A stretch of DNA of 64,000 bases from Manis javanica (lineage: Eukaryota; Chordata; Mammalia; Pholidota; Manidae): NCBI RefSeq assembly GCF_040802235.1, contig NC_133157.1, forward strand, positions 30,149,501 to 30,213,500, written 5' to 3'. The translations under genes and the position numbers were made by a program. Positions 36,601-48,600 of the stretch are shown in pieces. The notes below the pieces were generated by a model. That model saw only the letters and a list, made by a program, of their open reading frames with translations, made no database searches and was not told where the DNA came from. Each line of letters opens with the position of its first letter. The first letter of the stretch is position 1.

Positions 36601-39600
36601 GAATGTTCCCATTCAAACAAATCTCTGTTTTAAAAAATTATACAAAATTAGGACTTTTCAGCTTTCTTGGGCTAATGCCATTATCATTGCTTGCTTTTCT
36701 TAGATTTAGAATTTAAGAAGAATGTTTGGTTCCATCAGATGTGTGCTGGGTTGTTACATATCTTTGGTTCTCTCTTCAAAATATCCCCTTTTCAAAGTAT
36801 CCCCTTAAGTGAGCCAACTTTACATTATCTCCCACCTGTACTATTATAATAGTCTTGCTTCTCAGTCTCATCTATCTTGTGCACTGTGCCAGATTAATTT
36901 TCCTGAAATATTCCTTTAATCATTTCTAACTTTTGTCACATTAATTGGAGTGAGATCCAGTTTGAGGTTTTGTAGTTCTGACACCCTGTTTTATCAGTTG
37001 ATTTAAGAGCTGGATACTACCAAAAAAAAATGTTTGTTTAATGTGTGAAAAACCCATCAGCTAAAAAATGTTGGTGTTCATTTATTTCCTAATAAGTGTA
37101 CTTTGAATTGCTGCCTCTACCTTCTTTATCACCCATTTACAGTTTTTTAGACTTTGACTTTTGGCCCATTACAATGCTACTATTCCACTGGTATTTGCTC
37201 ATTCCTTATCCTCTCTGCCCCTAGTTTATTTACATGCAACTTGATTATGGGGAACTTAAGACATGAATATGGAAAGTTAATCTACGCTGTTAGATTAAAA
37301 TCTCTGAGAATGGAGAAATTCTTAGACTTAGAAATTTGGCTTGGGTTTTAAGGCTGAATATATGCCCTGGTCTGCCAGAAACAGTTCCAGCTTACCTCTT
37401 TCTTCCCAGCATGACTAGTAATAGCATCCCCTTTTACTCTCAGAAGTGTTTTGGCTCCGGCAGGTTATATCGTCATCATAGTTTCAAGTATAGTGTGATA
37501 AGATAACACTGCTTTCCATTTGTATCTGACTCTTAGATGAATTTGCTAATACCCTCTTTAGCCATTGGATGGCAGAGTTGATTCCTGTTTTCACTGGGTT
37601 TTCTAGAAACCACAATTTTCTACTCCTTTCCATTGAGCATCTGGCTTTTTATAACCTCTTAGCTTGTGATATTCCCTCCAAAACTTTTTGCTTTTGGTTG
37701 TAATAATACTCAGATGGATATTTCCATTATTGTAATTTCGCAAATTTTAAGAATATTAATAAATAAAATTATTTTAATGGTAAAAATTTATTAAGTGCTT
37801 TTATTTGAATCAGATTCCTTATTTTTTATGACACTTATTCAAATACCTGGTAAGATTTGTATTTTGAACTTGTTGGATCTGATCATTCTCAGTCTTTTTT
37901 GCCGAATCCATGTTGACATTTGCTCTGTTCTCTTCTTAGCCTTACCTTGAAGAGAGTTTTTTAAAAAGTCACTGGAAAATTATCTTCCGGCAGGAACTAG
38001 ATAATCCGCATTTACTGAGAAGCTGCTTTACATTTAGCTATTCCCTTGAGTCCCTTACCAATACTTTAGCTGCACTATTGTGAAGTAGACCTAGTTATGG
38101 CTTTGCAAAGCATAGGAACACATAGTTATTTTAGAGTAGCTTTAAATGGAAGTATTCTTTGCCTAATTAAGATAATTTTGCTTAAGTAGGAACCGGAGCT
38201 TGTTTAAACTAGCCTCATTTAAGCAAGCAAGGTAAAACTATGAAAACCAAGTAGTAGATAACTAGTAGCTGAACCTATTATTGAAAAGAGAAACTTCACT
38301 TGGCTCCTTATAGTCTGATTTTCAGGTAGTGTGGAGATTCTCAGTTATACCATATGCATAGTCCAGTTACGCTTTCTAATAAACTACATAAATATATATG
38401 TGTTGGTAGTTAAAAATTCCATATTTTGGTACTTGAGCCCTTATATGAAAGTTAATACAAATTATGGGTTTTTTTTAAAGCTATTAGCCATACTTGTTTT
38501 CAGTAAAGTAATATGGTTATATACTGTGCTATTATTTTTGAGTCTTTTAAGTTGGTCACTTACGGTAATAGTTTTCCCATTGTTTATTATATAGATCATC
38601 ATTTTCTGGCTGGAGATACTCAGACTGGCTGATAAGTGATGTGGACTATTTCAGCTTCTTATTTTCAACACTTACAGGTAACCACATTCACTTGCCAGGT
38701 TAAGGAAAGGAAAAACCTGGTATGAAGATTATCCTAAGATTTATTATCTTACCTGTTCGGTTTTAAGTTTTAGAGATGATGGACAGTCTATCTTGGAATG
38801 ATTTTTGCTGATTAATAAGTAAAAATCTTTGAAGGAATATTTGTATTGTTAGACTCAGGAGGCAGGGAGATGCATTATTCATCTTTAAATCTCGCCTGGT
38901 ACAAATACCAGAAATTTTGGTATTTGAGTGTCAAATAATATTTTTATTTCCTTCTTAGTATTATTTTTCAGCTTCACTTCTACCTCTCTTTACAGTGAAT
39001 TGGATACATTAACTCTTTCAGATAGCTAGAGAAAGCCGCATTGTGTACTTTTTAAAAGTGATGAAGAGAATATTTCTTTTAAACATGTTTAAAATGTTCA
39101 GCTTGACAGGAAGAGCATCAGATTTCGATGAACTGTTTTCTACATTCCATTTGCCCTGAAAGCAAAATTGGTAAAATGAGTCTAGAAATGTTGTTAGATG
39201 TGTGTTATTCTTATTGTTTTAAACGATTGTACTATTTCAACATTTCCATTTTAAACTTAGGTGATAATGAGATTCTTTGAAATTTCCTGAAGACTTGAAA
39301 TTAGAAGTCTTAACAAATATGTTAAGTCAGAATCCAAAAAGAACTTGACAGATTCTGATAATGAATAAATCTGGCAAAATAAATATATGAAAGATAAATG
39401 TAGACTCCTACATGTTTAATAGTTTTAGATATATACATTTGTGATAGAAGCGGGGGGCTTTAGGTTTTAATAAAAGTATCTATCAAAAGGTTTAGCAGTT
39501 TTAGAAAACTCATTAGGAGTCTACTGTGATGTGGCTGTCACACTAGATGATGACTCTTCAAGCTGTGTTCATAGAAATACAGTGATCTGAACATCAAAAC

Positions 39601-42600
39601 AGCTAGAGTTAGACCACATTGCTGGGATTCTGATCATTCTGAGAACTATCTTTCAGGAGTGACTATGGCCAATTGCCTATGTAGGTCAGGCTAAGTGGAA
39701 TAAGGGTGGTAAAAGAATAAAAAATTTTGTTGTATGAAGTGTAGTTGAAGGAACTATCTGAAAAGGAAAAAAAAGACTCAGCAGAGATAGTTTTAAAACA
39801 TTTTGAGGGCCATTTTGCAAGAGACTATGGAGTGTTGTATGTGTATGAAGGAGTATGTTCTTTTATTTGTTAGTTTGCTTTTTTAAAACTACCGTTAATT
39901 GGAAGGATTATATGCCTTGCACATCTATAAGGGAGAGTGGTAAAGTCCACAGTATAAGGGGTAAAACGTGTTTCTTGCTATATTGTAGATTGAGTCAGAA
40001 CACGTCCTTGTGTACATAATTATGTCAATTTTACTACTTCCATTGCAAGCAATTCATTTTTGCTAAATATTACATGAAGTACAGAAATTTAGAGAAAGCA
40101 AGGTAGCTTAAAGAACTTAACTTGGAGTCATCTCTATTTTTAAAAATTTACAAAGAATGTCACTTGCTTTGTAATTTATTCATTTCCTAAAATTGACTTC
40201 CTTTGTACTCAAATTAGGGTTTTCAAAAGAGGAGTTGACTTGGCTTCAGAGCCTTCGAGGAGTTCCTCATGTCATCCAGACACAGCTTTCTCCTGTGCTT
40301 CTTTACCTTACGGACTTGGATCAATTTTTACACCATTGGGATATAACAGAGGTAACAGTGCATTTAAAAAGACAAATATTAAATCAGTTCATCAGCCACT
40401 AATAGTTACCATAAAATAGGATCGTGTCATCTGAGATGTTCTTAGAGACCCAAAGTAGCGTACATGATCTGTGTGTTCTGAAAGCACTTACCTTGGACAG
40501 ATTTATGTTTCTAAAAGGGGAGTGTTTTTCATTAAAATTATGTCATTAGAATAGAATAAATCAGCAATTTGAATGATAGAGACAAATTTTATTTTTTCCA
40601 ACTTAGCATAGGATAGATAGGTTAGAACCATCTATGGAAAAGAAGAAAGGTTTCATGTAAAAGGAAAGTTTGCCTTGGTATTGAAAGATGGGTAAGATTT
40701 AAGTAGGATTTGGTATCCTTGAAGATGGCTTTTTTTTTTTTAAACAGAAAAGATTGAGCAGTTCCTTTGGTTTTAAGAATTAGTATATAGTTTATTAAAG
40801 TTAGATTTAAAATTTCATTTTTCTTAAGTTTTAAAGTTCAACTTACAAATCTTATTTTTAATATATATTAAGTCTAAGTAATCATTTAAAAAGGGGACTT
40901 TGGTTATACTTAGTTCCTTTTATTAACTTGGTTAAAATAACTTAATATATTTGCTTTTTGTTAGGTAGCTCAGTTTTCTGACACACCTTCACAAATGTTA
41001 AAGTAAATCTTCAATATCTTAGTAAATTAGGTATAAATATGAATAGTCTTAATATCTTTAGTTTGGTATTGTTTACAATGAAATTCAAATTAAAGTGACA
41101 TGTCTAAATTAATTATAGGTATACTTTAAATGAACTATAAGGCTGATTTTTTACCCTAATAGGTAAAATTGTCTTATGTGTTACAAATACATAAAACTAA
41201 ACATGCAAACACATCATAAACATTAACACTAAGGATCTGATCCTCTAAGACATTTCTATATTAATTAATTTCTATTATTTACTTCTTCACTTTCTTCCCT
41301 TTCATTAAAAAGTGCTTGCCCATTAAGAATGCAGTTATGTCATCACATAATTTTGGTTTGAGTTTTTCTTATAAATTTTGAGGTTATGTTCTCTGTTGGC
41401 TGATTTTCCTTTAAGGATTTAGAAAGCCTTAGCCAGAACACTGAATATATTCTTTCCTTCTAGCTCCTTTAATTGCCAGACCAAAAGCCTTTTTATAATC
41501 TTGTCAGTGTTCTCAACAGGGTAGTCCCAAGATTCAAGTTACAGCCTACTTTTTCTGTTTTGTTGCTATGCCAGTTGGTTTTATTCAGTTGATCTGTTTA
41601 CTTCTTTCATTCTATTCTGAATACTCCACATGTTCTTCCTATCTCTTAGAGCTTTGTCTTTTCTAGATACTTAACACAGTTCTCTCGTGGCTTTGTTCGA
41701 CTCTAGTCACAGTACTTAGGTCATCCCAATGACATTTATCTTCTCTCTGTTACCCTAGTGCCCGGTAGCATTTTTATATGTAGGCTTCCCCAAAATACTG
41801 GATTTTAAAAAGTGAAAATAATGAATTGGGTAACCAGCCTAATTATTTAATATTTGGAATTTTATTCCACAGTAAATGAAGAGAGCTAAGAAAGGTAGAT
41901 TGAAGTTAAGGCCTTAATAATAATAAGAGTAGTTCTTTTAAAGAACATACTGTTTCTAATACATTTAAACTATCATGATGTATTGGAGATTCATGATGTA
42001 TGGGGATTATGTGAGCCCCAGCTTTCAGGCATAGATTTGCCAGTGTCTCTTTTGGTAACTTGGACATCTCATATAATTTTACACTGATAATTTAAATTTT
42101 TCCCAAGCATATCTATGTAAAGCGAAGGCACAGTTGTCATGAGAATGTGATCAGCTATGTTTCTGAATATTTGGCACAGATATATATTAGACTTCAGGGT
42201 TGCTGTCTTTGAAGTGGTGACATAAATGAGGAAAATCTGAAAGTCTCATTTTTAATTTTTGAAGTTTTCTTAAGCAAAGTTTTCAGTTTTCTTTGATAAA
42301 CTTTGCTATATGTAAGTTGACTTTCATGTGAAAGTATTTGAAATATGCATTGTTTTTGACCTCCTTAATGTAAAAATTTTTCTAATTATTTCATTTGAAG
42401 TTATTAGTATAGTAGGAATACTTAGTTGTTAAAGTTTTATCTGCCTAGACCAAAATTATGTTTTAAAAATGAGACTTTGTTTTTGAGTAGGTATTCACAG
42501 AGTACAATTCAAAACAGAATAATAGTGGAAGTCTTCTTCCCTTCCCTATCTCCTAGCCACTCATTTTGCCTCCCCAGTTTTAAATGTATTTCTGTTATCT

Positions 42601-45600
42601 TCTGTGTCTTCATAAATGACTACATATGTTTTTTTTTCTCCTTTTATAAAAATAATGTACTCTATACACTTACTTGGACTGTGTCATTATTGTGACCATT
42701 TTTTCTGAGCACTGAAGGAAGAATTGTATGATCTTGCTGTTAATGATGGAAACAGTTGATAGGGAGAGATCACAAAGAAAAAAGGAGTCTCTAGACAGAC
42801 CTTTTCCAAATGGAGATTTATGGTTTTAAGGTTAATGTTAATTGCCATTTGTGAAATACTAAATGGTTGTAAAATAATATTTTTTTTAACATAGATAAAC
42901 TCTGAATAAGAGTAATAAAACCAACCCAGTTTAAGAAATTTTTCATTGTTTTTGAAAACTCGGTGTGCCTTTCTCCTCTCCCTTTAGGGCAATGCTGCCA
43001 TAAATTTTATCATACTCTTGCTTTATAGTTTTACCATATTAGCATATAACTCCAAACTCTATTTTTTAGTTTTATCTATACATTTAAAAACTTGGATAAA
43101 AACTTGGATAACTCCAAGTTATCTTTACATTTAAAAAGTGAAATAATTGTTTTTCAGTAATTTGTTTTTTATTCAGTGTACGCTGTAAGACATCTATAGT
43201 AATCTAATCAGCAGGTCATTCTTTTTCATTGCTGTATAGTATTCCATTGCAGCAAGATACCATGACTGATGCATTTTTTTTCATAGTTTGAGTATTTTTA
43301 GCTTCCACTTAATCTCTACTTTTGGCATATTAGCTGTGTCTCTTTGTTTTAGGCGTTTTTTTTCTCTCTAACTAAACATAATGTATCTTCAAATTATATT
43401 ATACCACTTCATGCCATAATGTAATGTGTAATAATCTGTGAAGTCATTCTTATCTTTGTTTTTTGATAATGTCTTTCTCCACATGCTTTTTGTCCTACAT
43501 ATTTTTAAGATTTATTACTTCTTTCATTAGTTTGACTATGTTAATGACTTGGTGTTACTTTCTTTGTGTTTCTTTTAGCTTGATGATTGATGATTTTTTT
43601 TAGGTTTATGGTTTATTGTGTTGGGAAAAAATATTGGACATTATTCCTTCAGAAAAATGTTTTGGTTTCCCGTCTTGGAACTCCGATTACATGTGTATTA
43701 AGACTACCTTATCTGTCCTGCAGAACTTTGAGACTTTCTTTGTATTTTTCTGTCTGTTTCAGAAAGTGTGCTTTATCTTCAAGTTCACTGATCTTTTCCT
43801 CAGTATCTAAACTGCTCTTAAATCTAACCAAAAACGTTTTCTTTTTTAAATGAAGAGTTTTTTTTGTATTTTTTAAAGAGCAGTTTTAGGTTCACAACAA
43901 AATTGAAGGGAAGGGACAGGTATTTCCTATATACTGCTCCCCCTGCCTCCCTAATATATATGGCTTCCTCCCCACCAGATGTTATCAATATCTTCACCAG
44001 AGTGGTACATTTGTTACAGTCAATGAATTTACATTGATATAATCACCAAAGCCCACAGTTTATGTTACAGTTCACTCTTGGTGTTCTGTATTCTGTGAAG
44101 TCATTTGTGGGTTTGGACAAATGTGTAATGACATGTCTCCATCATTATATGGTATACAGAGTATTTTCACTGCTGTAAAATCCTTTGTGCTCTGCCTATT
44201 CATCCCTATCCCAAACCCCTAGCAAACTGATTTTTTTACTGTCTCCATAAATTTGCCCTTTTCAGAATGTCATATATTTTGAACATACAGTTATATAACC
44301 TTTTCAGATTGGCTTCTTTCAGTTAGTAATATTCATTTAAGGTTCCTTGTATGTCTTTTCATAGAGTTGTAGCTCATTTCTTTTTAGTGCTGAATAATAC
44401 TCCATTGTCTTGATTTATGATTTATCCATTTACCTACTTGAAGGACAGCTTGATTGCTTCCAAATTTTAGCAATTATGAATAAAGGTGTTAATAAATATT
44501 CATGTATAGGTTTTGTGTGGACATGTGTTTTTAACTCTTTGGGTAAATAACAAGGAGAGCAATTTCTGGATCATATGGTAAGAGTGTGTTTAATTTTGTA
44601 GGAAACCACCTAACTGTCTTCCAGTGTGGCTGTATTATCATTTTGCATTCCAAGCAGCAGTGAATGACAGTTTCTGTTGCTCCACATCCTTGCTAGATTT
44701 GGTGGTGTCAGTATTCCAGATTTTGGCCATTTTAATAGGTGTGTAGTGGCATCTCTTTATTATTTTAATTTGCATATCTCTGATAATGTAGGTTGTGAAC
44801 ATCTTTTTATATGCTGATTTGCACCTCTTCTTTGTGAGGTGTCTGTTATGGTCTTCGGCCTACTTTTTAATTGGGCCGTTTTAATGTTGACTTTTAAGAC
44901 ATCTTTGAATATTTTGGGTAACAGTCCTTTATCAGATGTGTCTTTTGCAAAGATTTTTTTCCCCCTTCTGTGGCTTGTCTTTTCATTCTCTTGGTATTAT
45001 CTTTCACAGAGCAGAAGTTTTCAATTTTAATGTGGTCGAGCTATTAGTTATTTCTTTAATGCATTGTGTCTTTGGTATTGTATCTGAAAGTCATCACCAT
45101 ACTCAAGGTCATCTAGGTTTTCCTCCTATGTTACCTTCAGGGGTTTAATTGTTTCTCATTTTATTCTTAGGTTTGTTTATTCTATTTTGAGTTAATTTTT
45201 GTGAAATGTGTAAATGCTCTGTCTAGTTTTTTTTTTTTTTTTTTTTGTATGTGGATATCCAATTGTTAACAGCACCATTTGTTGATAAGACAATCTTTGC
45301 TCCATTATCAAAGACCAGCTGACTCTGATGGTCTATTTCTGGGTCCTCTGTTCTGTTCCATTGATCTGTTTGTCTCTTTCACCAATGCCACATTGACTTG
45401 ATTATTGAAACTTGGTAGTAATTTTTAAAGTTGAGTAGTGCTCAGTCCAACTTTGCTTTTCTCCTTCAATATTATGTTGGCTATTCTAAGTCTTTTGCCT
45501 CTTTATGTAAACTTTAGAATCTGTTAGTATCCACAAAATGGCTTCCTGCAATTTTGATTGCATTTGCACAAAATGGATCAAGTTGTGAAGAACTGACATC

Positions 45601-48600
45601 TTGGCAATATTAAAGTCTTTTCTATCATTCATGAACATGGAATATCCTCCATTTATTTAGTTCTTTCAGTTTTATTCACTAGAGTTTTATAGTTTTCCTC
45701 ATAAAAATTTTGTACATATTTTGTTAAATTTGTATCTAAGCATTTCATTTTTGGGGTGATAATATAAATGGTTTTGTGATTTTAGTTTCAAATACCATTA
45801 GTTCATTGTGGTATATAGGAAAGTGATTGACTTATGTTAGTGTTGCATCCTGTAACCTTGCTATAATTGCTTGTTAGTTCTAGATGTCTTTCTTTTTTTG
45901 CTCAATTGTTTCGTGTTTTCTACATAGGTGATCATGTCATCTGTGAACAAAGACCAATTAATTTAAAATTTTAAATACTTTTGTATCTCAAGAGCTTTTT
46001 TTGTATCTTGTTTCTCTGCATACTATTTTAACTGCTTAAACATTTATAATAGTTTTAGTCTATCTTTTTTTGTCATTTATGTTGATGAATTTTTCTCCCA
46101 GTTGTATGGCATATTTTTACGCTTTATGGCATGTCTAGTAGTATTTGTGTGAATTATAGGACAATTGTAATTTTAAGTGGTAGATTTTGTTGTTTTATGA
46201 GTGCTCTGTTCTGTTCTGGCAGGTGAGCAGGTTGAGTATCAGCTTTATCCTTTTGAGTCGTGGTTTTAAATTTTGTTGGGGTAGTTTATCAGAGCAGGTA
46301 ACCTTTACTAAGTCAAGGATCAGCAAATTACAACCTGTAGGCCAAATCTGGTTTAGCCCTGTTTTTGTACCACCCTTCATTTAAGAGTGGTGCTTACATT
46401 TTTTAAATGGTTGATGAAACAAAAATACACAAGAATTTGTGATAGAATCTTATGTGGCCTGCAAAGCCTAAAATACTGTTTGGCCTTTTACTGAAAAAGT
46501 TTGCCAACCTCTGCCCTACTGCTAATTTATCCCTGCTTTAAGTATGTTCTTTTTCTGAGTATCATGGGAATGACCTGGGTGTTCTATGAAGATTTGCCAT
46601 TCTGGCTGGTTAGAACTTAAGCATTTCTCTGCTTGATGTTTGGGAATTGTTTTGCTCACAGCTGCTGCTTGTTCTTTGGCCTTGTGGAATTTTGCCTTGT
46701 GCATGCATAGCTTTGTATTCAGCGTATACCTGAGGAGACCAGAAATTACTTTCAGTCAGGAGGATAAGAACTTGGCTTTATCAAATGGCCTCTGTTGGAG
46801 GACAGAGAATCTTGCCAACTTTTTCACCATCTCAAGGGTCCTCAGGTTAGATTCTTCCAGCACCCAGCATTTCCCAAATTCTTAAGCTGCAAAAGCAGAG
46901 AGACTGAAAAAGCTAAGTCAGTAGTTTCTGTGACTCATGGTACTAAAGAAACAATGATTAGGTTAATAAGTTCCTAGTCTGGAAGTGTCTCTGGGATTCA
47001 GTGGACACATAAGCTCTCATTGCAGACCTTTGAAGGCTATACTTAGTAATAGACACACACACACACACATCGAGTGTAGATTAAAGGAGAGTTTCACCAG
47101 AGAATGGCTGAGGACCTCTGTAGACATTGAAAACTATAAGATATTACTGAGAAATATTAAAGATGATCTAAAAACATGCAGGGATATCTAATACTAATGG
47201 ATTGGGAGAGTCCAGCATTGGAAAAATGAGATCTCTCCCTAAATTAATCCTGTAGTGTAGATTCATTGTAGTCCAGATCAAAATCAGAGCAGATGTTTTT
47301 GTGGAAATTGAAAAGGTGATTGTAAAATTTACATTGACAGGCAGAGGGCCAATAATAACAAGGAAAGTGTTGAATAAAAATAAAAGCGAGAGGAATTATA
47401 CTACTAGATATCTATTATAAAGCTATGGTAATTAAGCAATTGGGATAAAGGAAAAAGCAAATGGGGCACAGAAGACTGAAAAAACATGTTTGCTAATACT
47501 AGGGAATCCATGGGTGGTTTTTAATAGCAGCTTGGGTAAAGTGAGTTTGTTTTCCCCGCCTACCTATGTAGGTAGTGGGATAGGGAAGGAGCCCTAGAAG
47601 AGAGGCAGGCTCTCTGTGTCTTAATTGGTTGATTATAGTTGACAGACTGCCAACAGGGGAGGGTAAAGTGTAATCTGCCAAAGTTAAATTTGATGGCATT
47701 GTGTTAAGAACATTGGGCTCTGTTTTGTGTGTGAGTATTTGGAAATATTCATTTTGTAAATGGTCTTGATGTAATTTCATTGGTAAATGAACATCTCTAA
47801 ATCTGGATTTTAGTGTTTTAATAATAGTTCCTTTTCTTTTTTTTTTTTTAGTATTACATTAGTTTCAGGTGTACAACACAGTGATTGAATATTTATATAC
47901 ATGATAATTCTAGGTACCAGCTATCACCATACCAAGTTGTCACAATATTTTGACTATATTCCTTATGCTATACATTACATCCCGGTTACTTACTTACTTT
48001 ACAATTGGAAGTGTGTACTTTATTTTATTTTATTTATTTGTTTATTCATTCATTCATTCATTCATTCATTCATTCATTCATTTATTTATTTTTATTACTT
48101 ATTTATTTTTTTGTGAGGGCATCTCTTCTATTTTTTTTGATCAAGTGGATGTTAACAACAATAAAATTCTGTATACGGGACTCAATGCTCAATGTATAAT
48201 CATTAATCCACCCCAAGCCTAATATTCGTCAGTCTCCAATCTTCTGAAGCATAACAAACAAGTTCTTACATGGAGAACAAATTCTTACATAGTGAATAAG
48301 TTACATGGTAAATAGTACAAGGGCAGTCATCACAGAAACTTTCGGTTTTGATCATGCATTATGAACTATAAACAGTTCAAATATAAATATTCGTTTGATT
48401 TTTATACTTGATTTATATGTGGATACCACATTTCTCTATTATTATTATTTTTAATAAAATGCTGAAGTGGTAGGTAGATGCAAGATAAAGGTAGAAAACA
48501 TAGTTTAGTGTTGTAAGAGAGCAAATGTAGATGATCAGGTGTGTGCCTGTAGACTATGTGTTAATCCAAGTTAGACAAGGGCAATAAAACATCCACGGAT

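Larger units (their letters stand above)
33631..38594 (+). other. TEX10: TEX10 intron 9
   Basis: 4.96 kb. Contains an old antisense L1 (34.02-35.5 kb) interrupted by a retroviral 3' segment (34.11-34.87 kb), a 198-bp L1 3' end (35.91-36.11 kb) and a CTCF-like site (36.28 kb). The stretch 36.3-38.6 kb has nothing clear, only a faint old-repeat resemblance at 36.8-37.0 kb. Confidence 0.85.

Noticed and set aside
40737..40745. Short poly(T) tracts as SINE tails
   Set aside because: No SINE body adjoins them; they are simple T runs in AT-rich introns.
47901..48222. Hydrophobic Phe/Ile/His-rich frames with IHSF repeats
   Set aside because: Translation of the (TTCA)n microsatellite and T-rich DNA.
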